Origin: Bacteroidales bacterium
GTDB taxonomy: Bacteria; Bacteroidota; Bacteroidia; Bacteroidales; GCA-2748055
NCBI GenBank assembly: GCA_029210585.1
Contig: JARGFP010000002.1
Span: 62,001 to 126,000, forward strand
DNA length: 64,000 nucleotides
Direction of reading: 5' to 3'
This document shows positions 43,411-51,027 of the stretch, in pieces. The stretch's first letter is position 1. Each line of letters starts with the position of its first letter. The translations under genes and the position numbers were made by a program. The notes below the pieces were generated by a model, which worked only from the letters and a program-made list of their open reading frames with translations, did not search any database and was not told the DNA's origin.

Positions 43411-44625
43411 ATGGACCGTTGCTCATTTTGTGGCAGGGAGAAGAAGGATACCAACCTTCTCATCGCGGGTATCTCCGGGCATATCTGTGACCGGTGTATT
43501 GAACAGGCCCATTCCATCGTCGAGGAAGAACTCGGTGCGTCGGGCGAATTCGACCTGGGAGAGATCAAGCTGCTCAAGCCGAAGGAGATCAAAAGCTTTC
43601 TCGACCTTTATGTGATCGGGCAGAATGAAGCAAAGAAATATATTTCAGTGGCTGTCTATAACCACTACAAGCGTCTCATGCAGAGTGATACGAAAGATGA
43701 TGTGGAAATTGAAAAATCAAATATCATCCTGGTTGGTGAGACCGGTACAGGTAAAACGCTGCTTGCCCGCACCATCGCCAGAATGCTGCATGTGCCTTTC
43801 ACCATCGTGGATGCCACGGTACTCACCGAGGCCGGCTATGTGGGTGAGGACATTGAAAGCGTGCTGACCCGCCTGCTGCAGGTGGCAGATTATAATGTGG
43901 AGGCAGCCGAGAAGGGGATTGTATTTATCGATGAGATCGATAAGATCGCCAGGAAGAGTGACAATCCCTCGATCACCAGGGATGTGTCGGGCGAAGGGGT
44001 ACAACAGGGCTTGCTGAAGCTGCTGGAAGGCTCGGTTGTAAATGTGCCCCCGCAGGGGGGACGCAAACATCCCGACCAGAAGATGATCCCGGTGAATACG
44101 AAGAATATCCTGTTCATTTGCGGCGGAGCCTTTGACGGCATCGATCGGAAGATTGCCAACAGGCTCAACACGCAGGTCGTGGGATACACGGCAGCCAGGG
44201 AACACGAAAAGATCGACAAAAGCAACCTGCTGCAGTACATTGCACCGCAAGACCTGAAATCTTTCGGACTGATCCCGGAGATCATCGGGCGATTGCCGGT
44301 ACTTACCTACCTGGAGCCCCTGAATGAAGAGGCACTCCGACGGATCCTCACGGAGCCGAAGAATGCGATCACAAAGCAGTATGAAAAACTGTTTCAAATG
44401 GATGGCATAAAGCTGTCATGGGACAAAAAGGTGCTGGATTATATTGTTGAGAAGGCCGTTGAATTCAAGCTGGGGGCACGCGGATTGCGTTCCATCTGCG
44501 AGGCGATCATGATTGATGTAATGTTCGAAATGCAAACCGGAGAAGACAACGAGGTGAAGATTGGAATCAAGTATGCCCGCGAGAAACTGGAAAAAACCAA
44601 CCTGAAGCGACTCCGTGCAGCCTGA
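43411..44625 (+). CDS. clpX: Clp protease ATP-binding subunit ClpX
   Basis: AAA+ unfoldase. The 404-residue protein has an N-terminal zinc-binding domain (Cys4 in [10 protein letters not shown] and HICDRC), Walker [16 protein letters not shown] near 113, Walker [18 protein letters not shown] near 167, [20 protein letters not shown] near 225 and the [13 protein letters not shown] sensor-2 helix near 350. It completes the tig-clpP-clpX unit; the next gene starts 39 bp later. Confidence 0.97.
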   Translation: MDRCSFCGREKKDTNLLIAGISGHICDRCIEQAHSIVEEELGASGEFDLGEIKLLKPKEIKSFLDLYVIGQNEAKKYISVAVYNHYKRLMQSDTKDDVEIEKSNIILVGETGTGKTLLARTIARMLHVPFTIVDATVLTEAGYVGEDIESVLTRLLQVADYNVEAAEKGIVFIDEIDKIARKSDNPSITRDVSGEGVQQGLLKLLEGSVVNVPPQGGRKHPDQKMIPVNTKNILFICGGAFDGIDRKIANRLNTQVVGYTAAREHEKIDKSNLLQYIAPQDLKSFGLIPEIIGRLPVLTYLEPLNEEALRRILTEPKNAITKQYEKLFQMDGIKLSWDKKVLDYIVEKAVEFKLGARGLRSICEAIMIDVMFEMQTGEDNEVKIGIKYAREKLEKTNLKRLRAA

Positions 44626-44664
44626 TTCAGTCCCCGCATGCGATCCCTGTAAACCTTCGTTCAC

Positions 44665-45594
44665 TTGAAAAAAATCTGGGTAATAGTCAGTGTCATCCTT
44701 GCCAACGTGTTCTGGGGTATCACGTTTGTCATCTTTAAATATGCCAACGAATCCTTCGATCCGGTTGCGATTATCTTTACCCGGCTGCTGATCTCGATCC
44801 CCTTCCTGTTTGCTTTTGCCTTTATAACCGGCAGGATGATGCGCTTCCGCAAGGGAGATTTCAAGTGGTTCCTCCTCATGTCGCTGTTTGAGCCGTTCAT
44901 CTATTTTTTCGGCGAATCCTTTGGTCTTTCCATGGTTTCCTCCACGGTCGCTGCAATCATTATTTCCACCATTCCCCTGTTCGTACCCATCGTGGCTTTT
45001 TTTATCCTGAATGAACGTCTCTCGGTTACCAATATCGCCGGGCTGCTCATTTCCTTTGCCGGGGTGATCATGGTGGTAATGGCCAGTGAAGGCAGGCTTG
45101 CTGGGAATATCAGGGGAATCATGCTGATGTTCCTGGCTGTTTTCGGAGCCGTGGGGTATACCATCATCGCCAAGCGGCTGCTTGACCATTACAACGGGAT
45201 ATTTATCACCGCCTGGCAGAGCACGCTCGGATTCCTCTTTATCACCCCGATTTTCCTCACACTCGAACTGCCCACCATCGATTTTGCAGCCGTGAAGGCC
45301 AGCAGCATCTGGGCACTTCTCTACCTCGGTGTGTTCGGTTCCGGTATCTGTTTTATTCTATTTACAACCGGCATCAGGGAACTGGGGGCTTCAAAAGCCA
45401 ATGTATATGCCAACCTGGTACCGGTAGTGGCTGCGATCGTTTCCTTTTTTGTCCTGAAAGAGGCGATGCCGGCCATGAAGATCATCGGGATCATGGTGGT
45501 ACTGTCAGGACTGTTGCTCTCACAGCGGAGCAGCACCATGCAGCGGACAAACGCCAGGAAATGGAGAAACTGGATTTCCATGCCACGGGTTTGA
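44665..45594 (+). CDS. EamA/DMT-family transporter
   Basis: A 309-residue permease with two EamA repeats and about ten membrane helices (first one at about 4-22, WVIVSVILANVFWGITFVIF). Start is TTG 44665, supported by the immediate hydrophobic onset; no ATG is nearby. Substrate unknown. It lies 39 bp after clpX and 4 bp before a glycosyltransferase-like gene, with which it is probably co-transcribed. Confidence 0.85.
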   Translation: MKKIWVIVSVILANVFWGITFVIFKYANESFDPVAIIFTRLLISIPFLFAFAFITGRMMRFRKGDFKWFLLMSLFEPFIYFFGESFGLSMVSSTVAAIIISTIPLFVPIVAFFILNERLSVTNIAGLLISFAGVIMVVMASEGRLAGNIRGIMLMFLAVFGAVGYTIIAKRLLDHYNGIFITAWQSTLGFLFITPIFLTLELPTIDFAAVKASSIWALLYLGVFGSGICFILFTTGIRELGASKANVYANLVPVVAAIVSFFVLKEAMPAMKIIGIMVVLSGLLLSQRSSTMQRTNARKWRNWISMPRV

Positions 45595-45598
45595 AAAA

Positions 45599-46777
45599 AT
45601 GAAAGTCGCACTGGTCATACAGGGAGAGGGGAAAGGCCATTTTTCCCAGGCCATGGAAGCCATGCAATTGCTCCATGCACAGGGTGATGAAATCACCGGT
45701 TGTTACCTGGGCAGAAGTCTTTTCCGCGAAATGCCTGCATATTTCAGGAAAGCTTCACCGCTCCCGCTGAAGACCTTTTTGTCGCCCAATTTTTTGCGGA
45801 CCCCGGACAGGAAAGGGATCCATATCTTTTTTTCGCTTCTGCTGAATGTGCTGCTGACACCCATCTACCTGTTTGAAGTTGGACGTCTGGGCATCATGCT
45901 GCGCAGGAACGGGAGCGACCACGTGCTGAATTTTTATGATCCTGTAGGCGCGCTGGCCGGAAAATGGATGAAACGCAGTTCCCGGAAGACCGTGATCTCG
46001 CACCATTTCTACCTTTCACACCCCGATTTTATCCATCCACATGGCATGGAGCGTGCCTTTTTCTGGCTGCAACTGATGAATGCCCTGATGATGCGGCAGG
46101 CGGATGAGGTATTTGCCCTGTCATTCAGGAAAGGTGCAACGCATGGCAGGATCCGGGTGGTTCCTCCACTGGTGCCGGGAAAACTGGGAAGCGTACACGA
46201 AAGGGAAGCAGCCGGGATTGATACACCGGGCTGCAGGAACCCGGGAGCCGAAGTCCTGGACCACATGGCAACAGAGCAGGATCACATGTTACAAGAGTGG
46301 GATGAAATGGTACATGGGCCGGACAAAATGGCAAAAGTGCGGGACCCGGATCTCTGTTATTTTCTTAACCCGGGCTTTGCAGAAGAGATGGTGCGTTATT
46401 ACAGGGACAGGCCCGAACTGAAAGCAGATCTTTTTACAGAAGCCACATTGCCGTCGCAACCCCCTGTCAATGTGCGCATCCACCGTCCCGACAGGGAAAA
46501 ATTCCTTTCGGCCATGCAACATGCAGGAAGGGTCATTTGCACGGCTGGCTTTGACACAGTGGCGGAGGCTTTCCGGCTGGGTATTCCCGTGTTTGTCATT
46601 CCCTCGGAAAACCATTACGAGCAATACTGCAATGCACTGGATGCAGCACGTACCGGGATGGCGTACCAACTGGATTCCCTGGCGGAACTGGATGAAGCGG
46701 TTTTTGAGCCGAAAAGCAATACAAAATATATCAAATGGCTGGAAACGGGACATGACGAGCTCTTCCGGAGGACCTGA
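45599..46777 (+). CDS. GT28/UGT-like glycosyltransferase with repetitive insert
   Basis: A GT-B fold, 392-residue protein. The N-domain starts with KVALVIQGEGKGHFSQAMEAM, a GHxxQA glycine/His loop like that of MurG-type and UGT-type enzymes. The C-domain has AGRVICTAGFDTVAEAFRLG near 322 and a PSENHYEQYCNALDA segment near 345, the usual donor-binding region. In between, residues 221-248 are four 7-residue repeats (D-x-M centred) encoded by a 21-bp tandem repeat at 46259-46342. Donor and acceptor are unknown. It follows the EamA gene by 4 bp. Confidence 0.78.
   Translation: MKVALVIQGEGKGHFSQAMEAMQLLHAQGDEITGCYLGRSLFREMPAYFRKASPLPLKTFLSPNFLRTPDRKGIHIFFSLLLNVLLTPIYLFEVGRLGIMLRRNGSDHVLNFYDPVGALAGKWMKRSSRKTVISHHFYLSHPDFIHPHGMERAFFWLQLMNALMMRQADEVFALSFRKGATHGRIRVVPPLVPGKLGSVHEREAAGIDTPGCRNPGAEVLDHMATEQDHMLQEWDEMVHGPDKMAKVRDPDLCYFLNPGFAEEMVRYYRDRPELKADLFTEATLPSQPPVNVRIHRPDREKFLSAMQHAGRVICTAGFDTVAEAFRLGIPVFVIPSENHYEQYCNALDAARTGMAYQLDSLAELDEAVFEPKSNTKYIKWLETGHDELFRRT
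46259..46342 (+). repeat. 21-bp in-frame tandem repeat (4 copies)
   Basis: Units begin at 46259, 46280, 46301 and 46322, each GAY-nnn-ATG plus four codons; protein units are DHMATEQ, DHMLQEW, DEMVHGP and DKMAKVR. They are degenerate, so the expansion is not recent. Confidence 0.85.
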
Positions 46778-46860
46778 AACCAGGCTGCTGCAATTTCTTT
46801 CCGGGGCGATCGCACTATTTCATTATCTTATACGTTATTATTCAGAAGAATGCTTCATTG

Positions 46861-47904
46861 ATGAGGAGACTATCACTTATAACTTTTCTGGCCCTTTTGC
46901 CTGTCATCCTCCATGCCCAGCGGGGCGGCGAGAATGTATACAGCTTCCTGAAGCTTACCAACGCTGCCCGGGTATCGGCGCTGGGAGGGATGAATGTGTC
47001 CATCAATGACGATGATCTCAACCTGGTCTTCCACAACCCCGCACTGCTCACAGCAGGGATGGACAGGAACATGAACCTGAATTACGTCAATTATTTTGCA
47101 GGAGTGAACTACGGCTATGCCTCCTATGCCCTGGAGCGTGAGGGACTGGGGAATTTTGCCGGGGGTATTCACTATGTCGATTACGGCACCTTTTCCGGCA
47201 CCGATGAGTACGGGAATGCACAGGGGACTTTCCGGGCATCGGAATATGCATTGAACCTGGTCTATTCCAGGTCACTTATCGACTCGGTACTTTCAGTGGG
47301 AGTGAATGTCAAACCCATTTTCTCCATTTATGAACGGTACACTTCCCTGGGACTGACTGCCGATATCGGGGCATTGTATACCCTTTGTGCTACGAATACA
47401 TCGGTGGGTGTGGTACTGAAAAACATGGGCCTCCAAATCACTTCTTTCAGCGGCACACGCGAAAAAGTGCCCTTTGAGATCCAGGCGGGTATTTCGCAGG
47501 CTCTGGAGCATGCACCGTTCCGGTTCAACATACAGTTCCAGCACCTGGAGCGCTGGGACCTGACCTACGAAAAGGCCGGGACCCCTGATCTTTTTGGTGG
47601 GGAAACTGAAGTGACCAACCGGTTCGACCAGTTCGCTGATAATTTCATGCGGCATGCCATCTTCGGGGTGGAATTGTTGCTTGGAGAAAACTTACATTTT
47701 GACCTGGGCTACAATTACAAGCGCAGGCAGGAAATGAAAATGGACAGCTGGCCCGGGATGGTCGGATTCTCCTGGGGTTTTGGCTTCCGCGTAGCCAAAT
47801 TCCATGTGGCATACGGGCGTTCGACCTATCACCTTGCGGGAGGTACCAACCACTTTTCACTCACAACAAATCTTTCTGAATTTTACAGGAAGGGGAAGGG
47901 GTGA
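46861..47904 (+). CDS. porQ: Type IX secretion system protein PorQ
   Basis: Outer-membrane barrel protein of the PorQ family, part of the attachment-complex side of the Bacteroidota type IX secretion system. The 347-residue protein has a signal peptide (about 1-18, ending in LHAQ), then an ENVYSFLKLTNAARVSALGG block and NDDDLNLVFHNPALL, both typical of PorQ, with beta-barrel-like strands to a SLTTNLSEFY end. Start is ATG 46861. The order porQ-cmk-ispH is the same as I recall in Porphyromonas gingivalis. Its presence implies a T9SS elsewhere in the genome. Confidence 0.88.
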   Translation: MRRLSLITFLALLPVILHAQRGGENVYSFLKLTNAARVSALGGMNVSINDDDLNLVFHNPALLTAGMDRNMNLNYVNYFAGVNYGYASYALEREGLGNFAGGIHYVDYGTFSGTDEYGNAQGTFRASEYALNLVYSRSLIDSVLSVGVNVKPIFSIYERYTSLGLTADIGALYTLCATNTSVGVVLKNMGLQITSFSGTREKVPFEIQAGISQALEHAPFRFNIQFQHLERWDLTYEKAGTPDLFGGETEVTNRFDQFADNFMRHAIFGVELLLGENLHFDLGYNYKRRQEMKMDSWPGMVGFSWGFGFRVAKFHVAYGRSTYHLAGGTNHFSLTTNLSEFYRKGKG

Positions 47905-47961
47905 TCTTACCCCCACATCTGCAGGTTCCCCGTGTAATGGTTATCATCCCCGGGAAAACCT

Positions 47962-47969
47962 TATCTTTG
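47962..47969 (+). promoter_or_regulatory. -7 promoter element TATCTTTG for cmk-ispH
   Basis: Fits TAnnTTTG, 16 bp before the cmk ATG, so cmk and ispH can be transcribed apart from porQ. Confidence 0.55.
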
Positions 47970-47985
47970 TGCTATAATTAAAAAA

Positions 47986-48705
47986 ATGGAACGAACATCC
48001 AGGGACCTGATCATTGCCATCGACGGACATTCATCCACCGGCAAAAGCACCTATGCAAAACTGATTGCGAAAGAACTGGGATATGTGTATGTCGATTCCG
48101 GTGCCATGTACCGTGCCGTAACCCTCTATTGTATGGAGCATGGATTGTTTGACCAGACCGATGAACCGGAAGCCGGGGAGGTGAATGCACATCTGGAGCA
48201 CCTGTATATTACTTTCAGGCGCAATCCCGAAACCGGGGTGAATGAAACATGTATCAATGGCCGGGTGGTGGAGCAGGAGATCCGTTCCATGGCAGTGTCC
48301 GACCATGTAAGCTACATCAGTACGCTGCCTGATGTGCGGACACAGATGGTGGAATTGCAGCGTGAAATCGGCCAGGACGGTGGCGTGGTGATGGATGGCA
48401 GGGACATCGGAACAGTAGTGTACCCCCATGCCCATATCAAGATATTTATGACCGCGCGACCCGATGTACGGGCTGAACGCAGACGAAAGGAGTTGGAAGG
48501 GAAAGGAATTGACGAGGATTTTGAGAAGGTGAAGCGGAACATTATGGAGCGGGACCGCATCGATTCAGGACGCGCAACCAGTCCGCTGAAACAGGCTGAA
48601 GACGCTGTCCTGCTTGACAACAGTGAGATGACCATCGCCGGGCAGATGAGCTGGTTTTATGAAACTTTTGGAAAGCGTTTGAAAGCACATGGCGAGGAAG
48701 ATTGA
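47986..48705 (+). CDS. cmk: Cytidylate kinase
   Basis: Phosphorylates CMP and dCMP. The 239-residue protein has the P-loop AIDGHSSTGKSTYAKLIAKE near 11-30, YVDSGAMYRAVTLYC near 38, SYISTLPDVRTQMVELQRE near 107, MDGRDIGTVVYPHAHIKIFM near 128 and a LID region RRKELEGKGIDEDFEKVK near 163. Its end overlaps the start of ispH by 17 bp. Confidence 0.96.
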   Translation: MERTSRDLIIAIDGHSSTGKSTYAKLIAKELGYVYVDSGAMYRAVTLYCMEHGLFDQTDEPEAGEVNAHLEHLYITFRRNPETGVNETCINGRVVEQEIRSMAVSDHVSYISTLPDVRTQMVELQREIGQDGGVVMDGRDIGTVVYPHAHIKIFMTARPDVRAERRRKELEGKGIDEDFEKVKRNIMERDRIDSGRATSPLKQAEDAVLLDNSEMTIAGQMSWFYETFGKRLKAHGEED

Positions 48706-49738
48706 AATAGACCCATCTGCAGGTGTCTGTTTTGGTGTTGAAAAAGCCATTGCCACGGCAGAGGAAAACCTCAGGGACGGGAAAGTGGTATACGGACTGG
48801 GCGAAATGGTTCACAACGACCAGGAGACCGGCCGGCTGGAGCAGCTTGGATTGAAAACCATTTCTACTGATGACCTGGACAGGATCGGTCCTGCCCGGGT
48901 GATCCTCAGGGCCCACGGGGAACCCCCTTCCACCTTCAGGAAGGCCGCCGCCAATCACATTGAGATCATCGATGCCACCTGCCCGATCGTCACCGGTTTA
49001 CAAAAGAAAATCAGGAAGCGTTACGGGGAGTTTGACAAGGACAGGGAGCAGATCGTGATCTTTGGCAAGCAGGGACATCCCGAAACCATTGGCCTGATGG
49101 GGCAGACCAACGACGAAGCCGTACTTGTGACCGATCCCGGGAAGACCGGTCACGTTGATCCCCGGAAAAAAGTGTACCTCTATTCCCAGACCACCATGGA
49201 CCCGGACCAGTTTGAAGTGCTGAAAGCAAATCTCGAAGCCTTTGCTGCCACGGCAAATTCAGAAAAGCCGCAATCCCTCTGTTCTATCTGCAACCAGATG
49301 AAGCGACGCAAGCCGGAACTGAAAAAATTTGCAATGACGCATGATTACATGGTCTTTGTAAGTGGAAAGCACTCTTCCAACGGAAAAATGCTCTATGAAT
49401 ACTGCAGGCAGATCAATCCGCAGACCTGGTGGATACACAGCCCGGGCGACATTGATCCCGGATGGTTTTCCGGCACCGGAAGCAGCGGAGAAACCGGAAG
49501 GGCCGGAGGTGCCCGAAGCAGTGAAGGAATGGGAAGTACCGTAAGAACCGGAGGACCCGGGAAGGCCGTAATCTCCCAAAGCAGTGAAGGACCCGGAGAA
49601 GCAGGGAGCACCGGTGGTACCCGAAGGTCCGCAAACAGCGGTGGTACGGGCAGCATTGGAATCAGCGGAGCCACCTCCACGCCACTCTGGCAGCTGGAGC
49701 AGGTAAGGCAATATCTGGCAGACTTAATAACTGATTAA
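48689..49738 (+). CDS. ispH: 4-hydroxy-3-methylbut-2-enyl diphosphate reductase with low-complexity insert
   Basis: Last enzyme of the MEP isoprenoid pathway; a [4Fe-4S] protein making IPP and DMAPP. Cluster cysteines are visible in GVCFGVEKA (Cys14), DATCPIVTGL (near 97) and SLCSICNQM (near 195). SGKHSSNG and GATSTPLWQLEQV give the substrate-side Ser/Thr residues. Between DIDPGWF (residue ~260) and SIGISGATSTP lies a 61-residue Gly/Ser/Thr/Glu-rich stretch (49469-49651) absent from other IspH proteins; without it the length is 288, close to normal. The active-site residues on both sides are kept. It overlaps cmk by 17 bp. Confidence 0.92.
   Translation: MARKIEIDPSAGVCFGVEKAIATAEENLRDGKVVYGLGEMVHNDQETGRLEQLGLKTISTDDLDRIGPARVILRAHGEPPSTFRKAAANHIEIIDATCPIVTGLQKKIRKRYGEFDKDREQIVIFGKQGHPETIGLMGQTNDEAVLVTDPGKTGHVDPRKKVYLYSQTTMDPDQFEVLKANLEAFAATANSEKPQSLCSICNQMKRRKPELKKFAMTHDYMVFVSGKHSSNGKMLYEYCRQINPQTWWIHSPGDIDPGWFSGTGSSGETGRAGGARSSEGMGSTVRTGGPGKAVISQSSEGPGEAGSTGGTRRSANSGGTGSIGISGATSTPLWQLEQVRQYLADLITD
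49469..49651 (+). repeat. In-frame GC-rich low-complexity insert in ispH
   Basis: A 183-bp (61-codon) stretch of imperfect GGA/ACCGG-type units. The 12-mer AGCAGTGAAGGA occurs at 49517 and 49580, 63 bp apart. It encodes only Gly/Ser/Thr/Glu/Arg-type residues. Confidence 0.85.
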
Positions 49739-49770
49739 CAGTTTTTTTACCTTGCTACAACTATATTGAT

Positions 49771-49778
49771 TAATTTTG
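49771..49778 (+). promoter_or_regulatory. -7 promoter element TAATTTTG for pfkA
   Basis: Fits TAnnTTTG, 43 bp before the pfkA ATG. A TTG at 49752-49754 is too close to be a normal -33 element. Confidence 0.5.
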
Positions 49779-49821
49779 CATCCTGGTTGATGTTGAAACA
49801 GGAATATGTTATTTACTAGAT

Positions 49822-50805
49822 ATGGCACAAGTTAAAAAAATTGGCGTTCTGACTTCAGGAGGTGATGCCCCGGGGATGAATGCTGCAATCAGGGGGGTCA
49901 CACGGACCGCCATCTTCAACGGCATGGAAGTAATCGGCATCAGGCACGGCTACCATGGAATGATCTTCAGGCATTTTACACCGCTGAAGGCACACAGCGT
50001 GAGTGATATCCTGGCCAAGGGGGGCACTATATTGAAGACCGCCCGGAGCAAGGAGTTCATGACCGTGGAAGGAAGAAGGGAAGCATATAAAAACCTCAAG
50101 GAGGAAGAAATCGACGCGGTTGTGGTGATCGGGGGTGACGGTTCACTCACAGGAGCAAGGGTTTTCTGCGATGAATACTACGACATCCCTTTCATCGGCA
50201 TACCCGGTACAATCGACAACGATATTTACGGAACGGATTATACCATCGGCTATGACACTGCGCAGAACACCGTGGTGGATGCAGTGGACAAGATACGGGA
50301 TACCGCGAGCAGTCACAACCGCCTGTTCTTTATCGAGGTGATGGGCCGTGATGCGGGATTTATCGCCCTGAAGACAGGTATCGCCTGTGGTGCCGAGGCC
50401 ATACTGATTCCGGAAGTGGACGGACAGGTGGAAGGACTGAAGGATTACCTGGAGAAGGGCTACAAGCGAAAAAAATCGAGTAACATCATCATTGTTGCTG
50501 AAGGTGAGAAATCGGGAGGTGCATTTGCCATTGCCGAAAGGGTGAAAGAGGAGTTTGAGGAATACAGTGTGCGCGTGTCGATCCTGGGCCATATCCAGCG
50601 GGGTGGAAAACCATCCGCCTACGACAGGGTTACGGCAAGTACCCTCGGGTATGAGGCTGTGCAGGCACTGCTGGATGACCAGAAGAGCGTGATGGTGGGA
50701 TACCATAACGGCGAGGTCGACCTGGTCCCCTTCAGGAAAGTAATCAAGCTGAAAAAGCACGTGGATCCGCAGCAGCTGGAAATGGCCGATGTACTTTCCA
50801 TCTAG
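49822..50805 (+). CDS. pfkA: ATP-dependent 6-phosphofructokinase
   Basis: Committing step of glycolysis. The 327-residue protein has SGGDAPGMNAAIRG near 14, GGDGSLTGA near 104 and GIPGTIDNDI near 124, and MGRDAGFIAL near 174. The GGDGS and PGTIDND forms (Gly rather than Asp or Lys at the two diagnostic positions) point to ATP rather than pyrophosphate as donor. It is of interest beside the PPi-using HppA in this window. Monocistronic with its own -7 box; 222 bp follow before priA. Confidence 0.95.
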   Translation: MAQVKKIGVLTSGGDAPGMNAAIRGVTRTAIFNGMEVIGIRHGYHGMIFRHFTPLKAHSVSDILAKGGTILKTARSKEFMTVEGRREAYKNLKEEEIDAVVVIGGDGSLTGARVFCDEYYDIPFIGIPGTIDNDIYGTDYTIGYDTAQNTVVDAVDKIRDTASSHNRLFFIEVMGRDAGFIALKTGIACGAEAILIPEVDGQVEGLKDYLEKGYKRKKSSNIIIVAEGEKSGGAFAIAERVKEEFEEYSVRVSILGHIQRGGKPSAYDRVTASTLGYEAVQALLDDQKSVMVGYHNGEVDLVPFRKVIKLKKHVDPQQLEMADVLSI

Positions 50806-51027
50806 TCTCCGGGTTGCGGGTTGCATTGCACCGGGAATGGTTTCCTGATCTCAAGGGATAGAAATGATGCCCGGGGAAAATTTTTCTTTCAGCCTGGGGA
50901 CACACTTACAAGTGCAATCAGGAAATGAAGATGGAAGGCTGGCAAGGGACGGACAATCGGTTATGCCCCATGTGCCTGTTTTGCCTGCAACGTAATTTCA
51001 GCCTTTCTGTTTAAATTGCAATCAGCT
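50806..51027. other. 222-bp intergenic region
   Basis: Between pfkA and priA. It is GC-moderate, with no open frame worth calling, no -7 box with a full match, and no hairpin with T-tract. TTTAAATTGC at 51010-51019 is only a partial promoter match. Confidence 0.5.
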
